From: Adineta steineri
Taxonomy: Eukaryota > Rotifera > Eurotatoria > Adinetida > Adinetidae
DNA: 64,000 nt
Direction: 5' to 3'
NCBI GenBank assembly: GCA_905250115.1
Contig: CAJNOI010000063.1
Span: forward strand, 239,626-303,625
Shown here: positions 12,824 through 26,500 of the stretch, in pieces
Position numbering within the stretch: the stretch's first letter is position 1
Layout: each line of letters starts with the position of its first letter
The notes under the pieces: model-generated
The model's input: only the letters and a program-made list of their open reading frames with translations
Database searches by the model: none
Told to the model about the DNA's origin: nothing
Position numbers and translations under genes: made by a program

Positions 12824-15800
12824 TTAAAAAGCTGCTAATTCTTTTCGTCTTTTTCTTCTTATACCATCATCAAGTGTTAATAAAGTAAGAAATGAAAAAA
12901 ATAAACTAAATGATGATAATAAATGCCATATATCGTGTACATCATATGTATGTAATAATATACATGGACGATTACGCATACGTGATATAGCTGGTTGTAC
13001 TTCATAACTTTTAACTTCTTGATAGAAAAAATATAATGATGATGACCAAAAAAATGTTGCTAATAGAAGAAATAGAATTGAAAAACGTGTAAAATGTTCA
13101 CGATGAATTATTTTCATTAAAATATAATATAATAAATAAATAGCTAAATTACCAAGAAATACAAATAAAAGATGATTTGGAAATGATTCAGGTTGTACAA
13201 TTGCACCATAAAGTGCAAATGCTATGTTTATACAATTAGCTGGAATTAAAATCATCATACGATTTAAATAACGTGGACGAGATAAAATACCATTTTCTTT
13301 TACAAGATGATATAAATGAACCTAAAGAAAATTATTGTAATTAATAGAGTTCAACAGAATACTAGAAATTTATTGTATTGTCTAGTAATTCACTATAGAA
13401 CTAGAGCAGGATTAGTGAATGAATATTGAGGTTATTAACATGATAGCATTTACATAATATCTCAAGAGCAAACATCTTTTAATTCATATGTGAAGACATT
13501 TAGCCTTACTCTTGAATCTAATAGTGTATTATGAATGTCATCTGGTGGATAAGTGTTAGTAACACATCTACAAGCGACCTATGTAGTAAAGAGTAGGGCA
13601 AGGATAAATAATAAAAGTTACGTTTGCCTAGAATTATACTAACGTAAGATATTTATATATATGTAATAGGAGTAATGTGACTAAACCTGAGGCCATATGC
13701 TATATAAATGAAAGCCTTGTAATTAAAATAACAGACTCATGCTCTCCGATCATAGTCATTGTATTAGGGTTTTCATCCGATAAAATTCTTAATCACAGAA
13801 CTCATTGTTCTAATAGTATTCTTTTAAATGAAGTAAGCGAGGTCTGCCTAAGATATGAAATACTACAAAAATAGATTGCGTTCCTAAATGTTGTGAGTAT
13901 ATGTCAAAATGATCTCTAATATAAAGGTGTAGTCAGATTGCGCTTTTTCAAATTGAGTCAGAACTCACAACGACTAAAAGGATATAATAACGGGTGAATA
14001 TCTATTGTAGTTAAGTCGTACTTTCGCGAAAAAAAACCCAGTTTACCCTTGTAGTGCTAATCATTTCATTATAATTCAATCCTAATGGCATTCATATATA
14101 GGATAATATTCTCCCCAAATTTCAATGAGCTAAGGCAATCTTCGCTATACATCTCGTTTAATTAAACATATATAGCAAATAAATTCGAGTAACTTACATG
14201 TACACGAAAAGTAACTTTTAATCTTCCCATATAATAAATTTTTCCTGTAAATGCTAAACAAGATAAAATATGTATAACTGCATATGTTATCCAAAACCAT
14301 TGTTCATCGTAATACTATTCAAAAATAAACTTCTTAGAAAAAAATATTTTGTTACTTTAAACTTACAACTCCAATAACAGTGACAAGAATAATAACAGCT
14401 AGAAATGAAAATGAACCAGCTGAACGTGGATTTATATCTGGATGTCTTGTTTGATAAATTTTGATTATATTTAAAACAGCTACAATAAACATAAAACTTG
14501 TATCAAATTGAAAATTTTGTTTTGATGGACAAATATGATAACTAAATAAAAACTATTGATTTAAAACAAAAAAATTTCATTTCACTTTTTTTATTTACCA
14601 TGCACTCATAACTCCTTCCATAAATAATCCAATACCCATTGCATAAAATAAACCAAAATGTTGTGGAATACCATATTCCTAATAAGAAAATAAAAATTTT
14701 AAATTAATTATTCTTTTGCAAAAAATATTCATACTTTTCCAATTGCAGGATATTTTGCAAGAAATCGAGCATATGCCATATCTCTACAAAAGAAATAATA
14801 ATCATAAATTTTTATTTCATTTATCTTTTACCTTCGATAAACAATAATTAAAAAAAGTAAACCAAGTGCACAATAACCAATATTCGAAAAAACATTATTA
14901 AATGCTGTTAACATCGCAAATTGTCTTGTACATAAAAAATTAAAATAACATATATCTTCATTTCCAGATGCATCAATATTAAGTTGAAATTGTAGAACAA
15001 GTTGAATAACAGGTAAAGTATAAAATATAGCTATTGTTAACATTGTTTGAGGATAAATACGAAATTTTTGTTTTAAATAATCATAATCTTTAACACATAG
15101 ATCACTAACAGTAACAAAACCAGCCTAAAAATATAGATAAGTCAAAATTCTGTGTTTCCATTCTAATATGATCTACTATTACAGTGCAACGTCTAAAAAA
15201 GAATGCTCCTTGAAAAAGACATTCTCTTATGACAACATGGCATATTGTATCAATATATAAATAAACTTTGTAATCAATACAAATAAATAGAAAAGGGTTA
15301 TAGTATTCTCGTAAGACTCAATGGCATAGTTCATGGGTGGGAAAAAAAAGGAGACAATCATATTCCTATAAACGATGGAATTTCAATTTTGTGAGTCATA
15401 TAATATGATAATCAACTTCTTTATATTTAATGGTGAACTATTTAATTAAACTTACATTCGATGTTTCAATAACTTCAACATCAGCTGAATTTTCTAATTC
15501 ATTTCCAGTTGCTGCTGATTCTACATTTTCTTCACCTTCAGCTGTTTGATAACGAAATTCATTATCCCTTCGTTCTATTTAATAAATAAAAATATTTCTT
15601 CAATTAACTCTCCATCTTTCTTACCCGCGATTTCGCGTTCGGCTTTTGCTTCCAAGAATGCTAAAAATCGAAGAGCGTATTTTTACAAGTAACAAAAATT
15701 TTCAAAAACATACGTAATTGTTCTGGAGCTAAATGATCACTAAAACGAAATTTTTTAATAAATTTAATTAAAATATAATCAAAATCATCTTACTAAATAT

Positions 15801-17593
15801 CTGGATGTTTACACATAATACCAAAGGCCATAAAATAAATAAAAAGAAACAATCCAATTGTTGAAAATATTGCGATGTAAAGAAAATTATCTAAACAAAA
15901 ACAAAATCAACTGATAACAAAAGAAAATATTTTCTTTTTTTACAATTTGCTGGTGGTTGTAATGTAACAGTTGCATTTTTTCTTCGTTGAACATCAACAA
16001 TACCAGATGGTCGAATCATTGTTTGTTCCTGATCATTTAAACAATCAGCATCAGTTGGTTTAACAAGAAAAACTAGAAGAAATGTATTGCGTTTTGGAAA
16101 TTCACTGGCCTAAAATTATATTTTAAAATGAAAATCAAATTTGTTTTTTAAATTACATAAACATTAAATGAGGCAATCGATGCCATTGTTTGATAATGTC
16201 CTTGTCGTGTACCAATTTCACTAACATCATAAACTGGACAATCAAATGATTGTACTGATACAACGGTACATAATTGATCTGGTGATCGAACATCAATAAA
16301 AACATTTTCAATATCAGGTGGAAATGTAAATTTATAATAAACAGGCATAGCTGGTGAAACAAAAAATTGTTGACTTATACCAGTTCTAAATATTTCAAGA
16401 ATAAGTAATTAGTAAGAAAAATTATTTTCTTCTTACTGAAGTATAAATTGAGTTATATTTTCAAGTTGAACTGAATAATTAATTAAATCATTATTTGATG
16501 TTGATATTTCAATAAATACTCGACTTATATGTGCACGTGTACGATTTATTTCATTTTGTAAACAAAGAATACGTGAAGCACTTGAATAAATCATTCTAAA
16601 GCAAAAAATATATATTTAACAAAAACAAATTCAAAAAGAATTGTCTCATATTACCCATTAGTAAATGTATATGGTAACGTCCATGAAATAACACCACGAA
16701 TTTGTCGAACGACAATTAAAAGTGGAGATTCTTGTTCAGTTTTATATGTCATATTCGTTATTACACGAATAGCCTAAAAAAAGACAGGTTTTTAGAAAAC
16801 TAATTTACAAGTATCTTTGATTTGCAGTATCGAAATCATAAGATTAAATTCACAAAATTGAGCAGCTAACAAGGGAACCGCACGAAGTGATTCAACGATT
16901 TCGAGTTGGGACTATTTGTAACCTAAAACTAGGACCTATATCTGTTCAATGTTTCCAGTCAAATCACTTCGGGTGGTTCCCTCGTAAGTTTTACAAATAA
17001 ATAAGTCAATTCATCATAACACAACTACACAATTGACTTTGATCTGACTTGTGTGAACAAAGTAGTTTATTCATCTATTTCTGGTACAAAAAGATAATTC
17101 CCTTGAATACAAGACAAAATGTCCTATCAATGAAATTACACGTTTGATTTTTTTCGAATTGAAAATTTAATAGACAATCCTATTCTCTAATTCAATGTCT
17201 GTAATTATTCACACTTTTTATTTAGCAGCATATTTCAATTTATTTTTACAAACAATCTTTTATTACCCACTAATTAACTATATAGAAATTATTATACAAA
17301 ATCATTACATATTAATAAAATAATCGTTTTTTTTGTATCTTACCATAGATGGATCAAATGAATATTCAACAGAATAATAATGTACAGAACTTGAATTAAG
17401 GGCACCGGTACATATTTCTCCAAATGTACAATTTTTTATTTCAATATCTGGATTAATTATTGACTTAATAGAATTATCTGATATCTTATCACCTTGTACT
17501 ATTAGCACCCATGCCTTTAAATAAAATAAACCTTTAGAAAACTGAATACTAGTTTCATAATCTTACCAATAAAAAAATCGATAGAGATATCAT
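12824..17593 (-). CDS. SIDT: SID-1 transmembrane family protein (dsRNA / cholesterol transporter), 16 exons
   Basis: Exons: 17593-17567, 17514-17344, 16773-16655, 16595-16437, 16385-16157, 16109-15944, 15890-15794, 15739-15714, 15660-15625, 15574-15456, 15124-14832, 14783-14735, 14678-14599, 14541-14367, 14314-14198, 13321-12824. They total 2361 nt (786 aa), in frame. A short signal peptide (MISLSIFLL) is followed by a large extracellular beta-rich domain, an acidic loop, and about 11 transmembrane helices. Family signatures are SACYHICPSKQNFQFDTSFM, TRHPDINPRSAGSF, and the C-terminal HDIWHLLSSFSLFF followed by LLTLDDGIRRKR. The histidine-bearing motifs belong to the CREST hydrolase-like core. 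Members take up dsRNA in nematodes and handle cholesterol or dsRNA in lysosomes of vertebrates. Two large introns (13322-14197 and 16774-17343) hold non-coding sequence; the second carries a fold-back element. Confidence 0.94.
13322..14197 (-). other. Large intron of the SID-1-like gene
   Basis: The 876-nt intron is bounded by minus-strand GT at 14196-14197 and AG at 13322-13323. An open frame on the plus strand at 13677-13874 lies wholly inside it and shows no family resemblance. I see nothing else. Confidence 0.6.
16864..16990. repeat. Small fold-back (MITE-like) element inside SID-1-like intron 2
   Basis: AGGGAACCGCACGAAGTGAT starting at 16872 is mirrored by ATCACTTCGGGTGGTTCCCT ending at 16982, with two mismatches. 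Weaker pairing extends several bases outward on both sides. The loop is about 70 bp and the whole element about 111-127 bp. There is no coding capacity. I could not find a clear target-site duplication. The structure is that of a non-autonomous DNA transposon remnant. Confidence 0.65.
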
Positions 17594-17884
17594 TTTTACA
17601 CACTATGTCAAATGGAATGAATGATAAAAAAATCGACTACATGTGATAAGAAGATGACTCATCTATAAATAAAGCGACATCTAACTTTTTCTTCTTATTA
17701 AATGAAATTTATATAAAACTGAATTTAAAACTTAGAAAATATGCCCAAAAAATTATATACTAATTCTATTAAAAATTAATTAAAGTCATATCAATGGAAA
17801 CGATTTCATCAATGGCGGTATATGGTGGCGCTTTAAGTTAATCTTTACTGCTTATCATTATTCATTCAATCTGATACTACAACA
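17594..17884. promoter_or_regulatory. Shared divergent promoter region (SID-1-like / DZIP1)
   Basis: 291 bp lie between two head-to-head start codons, so both core promoters must be here. This is inferred from gene layout; no specific element is assigned. Confidence 0.4.
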
Positions 17885-20800
17885 ATGAATTATTTGTATT
17901 TGAATAATTCACCACAACAGCCTGTACCAAGATCATTTGTTTTTAATAAACGAAATGAAAAAATTGATTGGCGTCGAATTGGTAGGAAAAATAAATTCTT
18001 TTTTTCAATGAAATTGATTAAAATTTGATTATTATTATAAATCTAGCTGCTGTTGATGTTGAACGTGTAGCACGAGAATTAGATTTTCAAGTATTACAAG
18101 ATAATATTGAACATATTACATTATGTAATATCGATCTTGAAGTTGTAAGTTAAGCATTTTATCAAAAACTTTAAAAGATAAATATTTTCAAGGATTCTCG
18201 AGCAATGGATCCAAATTTTCTGAAACTTTATAAAATGGCACAATTAACAATTGAATATCTTTTGGTTTGTTTTTCTTTTATATATTTCATATATTTCTAA
18301 TCAATGTTTTTTTCTCTTAGCTTTGCCAAGATCAAATAACAAGCCAATTAGTTGATTACGAACAAAACAAAGGCAAAGGTTTAGCTGTAAGATATTCTTT
18401 TTTTAATATTCAAAAAAAAAACAAGTTTTTTATAAAATTTCTAAAAGGATCAAGACGAAACTCGTCGACAAATTGAAAAATTAAAAAATGATTTAAATTT
18501 AACAAAAAAAGAATCAAAAAAACGAAAAAAAATGATTGAAACACAAGAAAAAATGTTATTAGCACAACGTTCAAATTATCACACTGTATGAAAATTTTCT
18601 TTTATTTATTTTTTTATTATTTCTTCAAATTTTTTCCAGTGTCCAGTTTGTACACATTCATTTTTAAGTCTCGAATATTTACAAGCACATATGCATCGTC
18701 GTCATCCAGAATACGATCCAAATCGAAAACGTGAACATGATGTAGATATTGAAAAAGAAATACAACGTCTTAAAGATGAATTACATAGTAAAGAAACAGA
18801 ACTACAATTAATTAAAGTGCAAAAAGTATGAAAAAATTCATATTACTTAATATAGTCTCCATATGATAACACAAAAACGAATGAAAAATTTTTATAATAT
18901 TAACGAAACCATAAATAGGATCGATATATATGACAATAAAATCACATAATATTTAATAGGACATCATAGTAGCAAGGAGTATAAATTTGAGTCATACTGT
19001 TCCGGAAGTTACAATTCAAGGTGATTTAATTAAATACGACACCTTTTTTTGATATACATCATAGTATAGAACAATTTGCGAAGACTACTGTGCATTGTAT
19101 TATTCTACTACATGACATGTTGAATCTTATTTTGGACTAATATTTAACTTTATGATTTAGATTGAGAGATTTTTTATTAATTGAAAATTATTTTTGTTCT
19201 CTAATGGTTTCTGTCTGGGCAGTTGTCACCCTTTTTTTCATTTTGATGTAATCCAATAGGAATGTAACTTTTACTGCTTCCGGGAACGAAATTTAAAATA
19301 ATATTTGAAGTCTAAACGAGTTTCTATCAAATATACTTAATTTCTAAGACAGTAGTACGAGTTATTTTAAGTTACTTGATGAAATTTTTACTGGAGTAAT
19401 CATTTGTATTTTTAGGCTGTTGATGAAGAAAAAATTCGAGATCGTGATGAAACTATTCGTCAACTTAAAGTATAATAATTAATTTATATTTTTATTATTA
19501 CGATAATATTTATTTTATATAGGACGAAATTCAAGCATTAACAACAAAAATAACTATATTAGATGAAAAATATTTTACATTAAGATCTGTAATATTTTAT
19601 TTATTTTTTTTTGTTTATTAAAATATCAATCTTCTTCTTTTTTAAGACTAATCAAAATCAAACACCATCACCCAGTCGACGTGAAGGTGGTGTTAAAGAA
19701 TTATTAAAAGAAAATAAAAATTTACGTGTGGAAAATGAACAATTAGTTTGTATTATTTATCTGTAATTTTTAATCTAATAAATTTTCTTTTTTTTAGAAA
19801 CAATTACTTCAACAACTAGAAACGAATTTACAAAAAGAAGAAAAATCTAAACGACGTTTAGAACGTGAAAATCAAAATGTGATTTACATTTTCTCTCCCA
19901 TCTATTTTATCATACAGTTCCGTTTTTTTCCTTTAGTTGCAAAAGAAAATAGTTGATCTAAATAATACTCTAGCATCTTTACAAAACGCATCAGGTGATA
20001 CAAGTCGATTATCACAAGAATTAATTGCATCTCAAAATGTAAGATAAAACGAAAAAAAGGGAAATTAATATATATCATTCATTTGTTGAATATCTAGCGA
20101 TATAATGAAGAAAAAAATCGACGTAAACAATTAGAAAAAGAAGTTGATGAAGCTAGTCATCAATTAGCACAACTTCGAAATCAACCACCACCCGTTATTG
20201 ATCGTAAATCACCTGCACCACCACCACGTTCAACTGCTTCACCATCTCCACGTTCAAGTGTTTCACCACCTCCTGTACGTGTTCCATCTCGACCAGTTCA
20301 AACAACAGAAATATTTCTACCACAATATTGTCCAAGTCTTGTTCGACAAATCAATGAAAATCCTCGATTTTTAAATCAATATCGAGATGCTGCAAAAGAA
20401 CAATTAATCGAGGAATTTTCGCAATATGATAATTTAGGCATTACTGAAGTAAGATTAAATTCATAATATAAAATTAATACTAATAGTATTCGACTTTTAG
20501 AAAGATACTCGACTTAGTACTAATGATTTTCCAGCAAAAATGAAGATTGTTGAACAAACCCGAAATAATATTCAACAAGTAAGATTTATATTTTCAATTA
20601 TCCTATTTTTCTTGTACTGAACTATTGAAGAGCTAATTTCATCACAATTCTTTTTTTATTTGTTCAATATTGTAAATTAAAATATCTATTTTAGGATTTA
20701 CCAAATTTTGAACGTATTCGTGCTGAATTGAGTCAAAAATTAGATAAACTTGCTAATGAACGAATGCATAATCACCAACCTACAACTACATCATCTGTTC

Positions 20801-21827
20801 GTTCATCAGGTGGTAAATTAGTTAAATTTGAAGATGAAACTCAACGTCAACCAACAAATTCATCGAAAAGACCTGCAACAGCAGTAACAACAACAACAAT
20901 TCAATCAAAACCTAAATCTAATCAAAAACATCCAGCACCACGTTTTGCTTCAGATGATGAAAAAACTAATACACATTCAAATGATAGTGATGAATACAGT
21001 CAACCATCAAGATCAGCAGTTACTAATGATATTCAACCATCACCTAGAAAACATCTTCCATCAACCGGTGTTAGTGCATTAGCTTCAGGAAGTATGAGAC
21101 CATCAATAACAAATAATACGAAAACAGTTTCAGCCATTGTTCGACCACAATCAGCAATTCATAAATATGAATCAGAAGAAAGGTAAAAATCTATAAATGA
21201 TAAGGTAATTATTTTGAATATTTTATAGTAGTGATAGTGATAATCTAATGGAAGCAAATGTAGCAACAAAAACACGAGTTCTTGATCAAAAATTAAATGA
21301 AATAAGTTCAAGAGGACAAAAAACGACAGTTGGTGCTATTGCACAAGGTTTTCAACCATCTCGTCAAACTGTTGCAACTCATGTAAATAAAATAATTATA
21401 ATATGTATATATATATTAATTTCTATTTTAATAATAATTCAGAATGATAATGAAGATGATGAAAGTGATCCATCATTAACTTCAATTGATGATACAAATC
21501 CTCAGCCAAAAATTTCAAATACTCATGGGTATTTATCATTATTTTTTCTATCATAAATTTAAATTTTGCATTATTTAGAATTCGAGAATTAGCAAATCAT
21601 CATCATCAAAATTTATCATCAGGTGATGTTTCTCAATATACATATGATTCGTAAGTTAATTTTATTTTATATAATAACAAATTCTTTTTTCTTTATTTTG
21701 TTTTGTTAGTATATGGAAATCACCAGCTGGAAAAGGTACTGAAATTCGACGACCTTTAACAGCTGATTCAGCTAAAACTTCGAATGTAGATTCGGATAAT
21801 AATTTTGATGAAGATGAATCCAATTAA
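17885..21827 (+). CDS. DZIP1: DZIP1 / Iguana-type ciliary basal-body zinc-finger protein, 18 exons
   Basis: Exons: 17885-17981, 18047-18144, 18193-18264, 18321-18386, 18448-18585, 18640-18825, 19416-19469, 19523-19588, 19647-19745, 19798-19878, 19937-20038, 20098-20448, 20501-20578, 20695-21182, 21229-21382, 21443-21528, 21579-21650, 21710-21827. They total 2406 nt (801 aa), in frame. The N-terminus carries the DZIP1 signature IDWRRIAAVDVERVARELD and IEHITLCNIDLEVD, here without the Cys pair often found after it. One C2H2 finger (C-x2-C-x12-H-x4-H, CPVC...HMHRRH) follows at about 187-208. After it come long coiled coils and a Pro/Ser-rich region (SPAPPPRSTASPSPRSS). The conserved IFLPQYCPSLVRQI block is next, then a low-complexity acidic/serine C-terminus. 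Family members sit at the transition zone or centrioles and act in ciliogenesis and Hedgehog signalling. The largest intron is 18826-19415. Confidence 0.94.
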
Positions 21828-22930
21828 AATACTTTTCTTTTTTTTATTATATTTATTCATTTATGTACGCTTTTTCGTATAAGATTAAATTATATGGGTA
21901 GCCTTAGACGATTTTTATAGATATTTTCAGTTAATATACTGACTATGATATCTTGTGCTTTTACAGTTCAAATTTTTCTTAAAACAGAAAAAATAAATTT
22001 GAAAAAAAAAATAATATTCATCTTCATATTTTATTATATGAGAATAAGGTGAAAATATGACGGTAAAAAAAAAGTATTACTAGTTAGTTTTAATATAGAG
22101 ATAAATGATCAAAATATGTTTGATTGATTATTTTTTCGATGATTCATATCTAACTATTTTCTAACATATATTCGTTCTTTCATGTGATTATTGATGTTGA
22201 CCTTGAAATATTTTTTTTTAATCATGGATATGTACTTGTTCGTTTTACTGTATGAGCATGCCTATTTCATTCTCGTATACTTTCTATTAGTGATAAATGA
22301 ACACGGTAAATTCTCATAGGATATTTTATGAGTAGAAGTTGTCAATAAGAAAATCGTGGTTCTAACAAATTCAATTTGGATATAATTTGATTATTGGAAG
22401 CTTATCATAAAGATTTTCTTGCTTTACAAGTAAAATATATACTTAAAAGTATTAAATAGGTAATCATCTGAGTCTCAATTAAAATTCAAGTTTTTTCAAA
22501 TCTAATCAAAACATCTTCTCAGACATTAACTATTACTTCGTGTTTTTTAAAATATTTTGTCTGAAAAACTAACTTACAATGAAGAAAATATTTTTATATT
22601 CAAACTGTTGATAATCTTAATGGAAAAAATCTAGTAAAATATCTTTCCCTTCTAACAAATTATACTAAAAAGTAGTACATCTATTATAGTTTTAATGCAT
22701 TCGTTATAATGAATTCATCATTAAAGAGAGCATTGGTTGGTCTGTAAATATGAATAAAATACATCTATACATCAAATACTTTCTCTTAGTAGATAATCAT
22801 GTATCAAAGATTGAAACTTTTCTGTTTCATCGGACTGTCATGAAAGTTCAAATACGAAAAAAGCCCGAAATAAAATTTACCTTTTTTCAGTTGAATATAT
22901 TTTATCAGTTCTATTAAAAATCACTCTTAT

Positions 22931-23519
22931 CATATAGTGTCATCATCAAAAAAATGTAGCTATGCCTCAGTAACTTTTAATACTCGTAAAATACATATGC
23001 TAGTTTAAAACACGGATAATTTTACTGATTTACAAAAATTTCATTACCTTCATGTGATAAACAATAAAATCAATTTTATTATATATTTAAATTGTCAAGG
23101 TATACTTATTAATTCGAGCATATTCATGATTCGAAAAAACCCATGTCAACACGCACATCATTTCCATGACATATGTCTATTTACTAATCTGAAAATATAT
23201 TTTTTATTCAACATGAAAGGTAAAGTACAAAATAAATCTACGATTACGAAACAGAAAAAATAATCATTTTAATCTTCAAGCGAAAGAAAACTAATGTTCG
23301 TTAACTATTATATATAACCATTTTTCCTCGTTAGTTTAGTCAAGCTTGATCTGTCCATGCTTCTTCTACAATATAGAAAAACATACTGATGTATATATAC
23401 ATACTCATGGCTGATGTATATATACATACTCATGGCTGATATTCATATTTTTTTCATACGACGATTCGTCATGTAACGCTCGATTAGATACACACAAACA
23501 TGTATGTTACCTTTCTCTA
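22931..23519 (+). repeat. OPT upstream module, copy 1 (diverged duplicate at 34.6-35.2 kb)
   Basis: This stretch ends 36 bp before the OPT start codon. It shares an ordered series of blocks with 34559-35239. Examples are GCCTCAGTAA, ATATATTTAAATTG, GATTACGAAACA, CAAGCTTGATCTGTCCATGC directly followed by TTCTTCTACAATATAG, and ACGACGATT followed by TGTAACGCT. Divergence is substantial, with several indels. Since it abuts the OPT gene it probably includes that gene's promoter. Confidence 0.75.
23386..23440. repeat. 25-bp tandem duplication upstream of OPT gene
   Basis: A 25-bp unit beginning CTGATGTATATATACATACT occurs twice back to back, plus 5 bp of a third copy. It contains a GTATATATAC palindrome. 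The duplicate region at 34.6-35.2 kb lacks this tandem copy. Confidence 0.85.
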
Positions 23520-23555
23520 ACGCAATATTAATTGAAAAACTTCTATCGAAAAAGA

Positions 23556-26500
23556 ATGACAAACAATAACGATGAATATAAAAATCTTGATGATACACCA
23601 TCTAAGCCAATTGAATCAATGAATCTTCATTCAATCCTAGATAATAGTTTTGAGGTAAAAAAAACAACACAAGATTTAGATTTATTAAAATAATATTTTT
23701 AAGACTGATGCAAATACACCACTACTCGGTCCTACAAATGATAATCAACAATCACCTTATGAAGAAGTTGCTGTCAGTGTTTCTAATCATGATGATCCAA
23801 CAGTATTATGTTTAACATTTCGTTCAGTATTTATTGGCATCCTATTAATATTTGTTAAGGCGATTACAGATCAACTTTTTGCTTTACGTACCTTACCATT
23901 ATCTTTAGATATTGGTATTATTATGTTATTATCATCCATGATGGGTAAATTTCTAGAGAAAATATTACCCGAAAAACTTTTCAATATGACAGTGAATCCA
24001 AAACCATTTTCTGTCAAAGAACATACTCTTGCTGTCATAATGGTAATGTCTGCAGATGGTGGTAGTTCTCTTATCCCAGCAATTGGCGTGCAACGTTTTT
24101 ATTATAATTATTATCTTCATCATTTTAATGCAATAATATTTATGATAACATTCCAATTATTTGCTCTTTCAATAGCAGGAATTCTGAAAAGGTACCTTGT
24201 ATGGCCTGGTGCAATGATATGGCCAAAAACGTTGATGACTTGTTGTGTAATACGTACACTACATCATGAAGATGAAACTGAACTGAATCAATCACGATGG
24301 ACAATGTCACGTTTTAAATTCTTTTGGCTAATGCTTTTATTTCAGTTTCTTTGGTATTGGTTTCCCGGTTATATTTTTCCTCTTTTAGCATCATTCTCAT
24401 TTGTTTGTATGATTGCACCAAATAATATTATTTTCTCACAAGTAACAGGTGCTAATGGACTTGGTATCGGTGCATTACAATTTGATTGGAATGCTTGGGT
24501 ATCATTTTTAGACTCACCTATATTTGTACCATTTTGGTAAATATTCTCGTTTGTTTTATATCAAACAATTAATTATTTCAAATATTTATTCTTAAGGGCT
24601 CATGTAAATATATTTGTCGGATTTGTTCTGGCAATTTGGATTGTAATACCAATTCTTTATTATACGAATATATGGGAATCACAAAAAATGCCAATTATAT
24701 CGAATAGAGTATTTGACATTGACGGTTATTATTATGATACAAATAAAGTATTAAATAACAACTCACGATTAAATGAAACTGCTTATAATGCCTATGGTAG
24801 TATTTCATGTCATCTTTTTTTTTCAAAAGAATATCTTTCATTTTTATAGGTGAAATCAGATTACCTTTCGGTATGACTGTTATTTTTGGTTTTACTATGG
24901 CTGGATTTTCAGCAGCGATTGTACATACAATACTTTATCATGGTAAGATTTTGACTATGATTAGTTTTATTAAACACATAAGTGTGTGTTGTTACATATA
25001 TGTTCAGTATAGTTTATATCAAAAATCTAATTATCTTTTGAATCATGTTTTCTACTAGAAAATACTTCTGTATTTGTGTGACATTAGTAGAATAAGTTAG
25101 TAGAATAGTTGTAGATATATCTAATAAATTTTGTCAACATATTTTGAGTGATTGGATTTGAATATTATGCAAAGATTAGAAGTTTGGGTGTGTGTCAAGT
25201 GTATAATGTGTAAAAAAAACAAATTAGTATGTAAACAATCTAGATATTTAACTTATAATTTAATAATTTAGGTAAATCATGTGTCGAACAATTCCGTTTA
25301 AGTTTAGTAGATCAGAAGAATGATGTTCATGCTCGACTCATGTCTCATTATGCTGAAGTACCTGAATTTTGGTAAGAACTATTCGAGTTATTAACTTTTA
25401 TTTGTTTCTTTTTTCATTCAGGTATTATATATTATTTGTTGTTTCATTGATACTGAGCACAATAAATGGTTATTATAGTGAATCTTTATCTGGATATATT
25501 CTTCTGAGTAAATTATCTGTCATTATGAGTTTATTTTATGAAATTTCTTCTTTATATAATATAAGCATTTTCAAACTAATCAAATATTATGTTGACTCCG
25601 ACAACTGAGTGAATGACAATTAGAATAAAAGAGCAAGTTAATCGATTATTTGTTGATAGAGATGAGCATATATAGGTATGAGACTATGTCATAGAATCCT
25701 TTGAATATGTGTCGAATCTTTAATTATCTACAGTTGAAATAAGTTTTATGTTCTGTTGTGAATGTATCACGATATTTTAATATTCGATAGAATAGAATTA
25801 ACATTCAACCAACATTATTCTGGTAGTTAGAATTAATATCATTTGTTCTCTCATTACTTGTATATGTGAAGAGTTACAGAGACAATGGATTAAATGTGTG
25901 AAAAAAACGATTTTTACCTTTTCTTCCTCAAGATAGTCAGTTCGTAAATCTAACTAAAGTAACGCTCATGGTGCTGTTATTTGTCTTTGAAATAAGATAG
26001 AGAATAGTTTCATTGCTATCTGCTATGTTTTCATATCGAAAAAAGTCAAAGTAGGAAGTATATGATTAGTTTTATATATGAGTTAGCATTTTTAATTCGA
26101 AGCAAATATAATGTTGCTGGAAACTATATTTTTCAACAAATTCATTTATGCTTTCACTTTCAAACTATTACAACAAATATTAAAATATCGTAATACATTG
26201 ATATCAGAACATAAAATTTACTCTGAACTATAGATAATTAAAGATTTGACACATGTTGTAAGGTATTTGTGAAATAGTCTCATACTTTTACTTATCCAAC
26301 AAAAACAGTTTCATAATAACAGTTCATACTAGTATATCCTCTTCTTTCAAGAAACGGTAGTTTAATTTGCTCTTTTGCTCTAATTGTAATTCATTGAAGT
26401 GTGGAAGATTGTATAGAATTCTATCATTTAGAAGATACTTGTGTAATGCGTAGAAAAGACTTCGTAGAAAAGACTTCATAGAATAGATCCATAGTATTCT

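Larger units (their letters stand above)
21828..23555. other. Intergenic region between DZIP1 and the OPT transporter
   Basis: About 1.7 kb without a supportable gene. The right two-thirds (22931-23519) is a repeat of sequence found again at 34559-35239, and a 25-bp tandem duplication lies at 23386-23440. The open frame at 23054-23263 has no family features. Confidence 0.55.
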
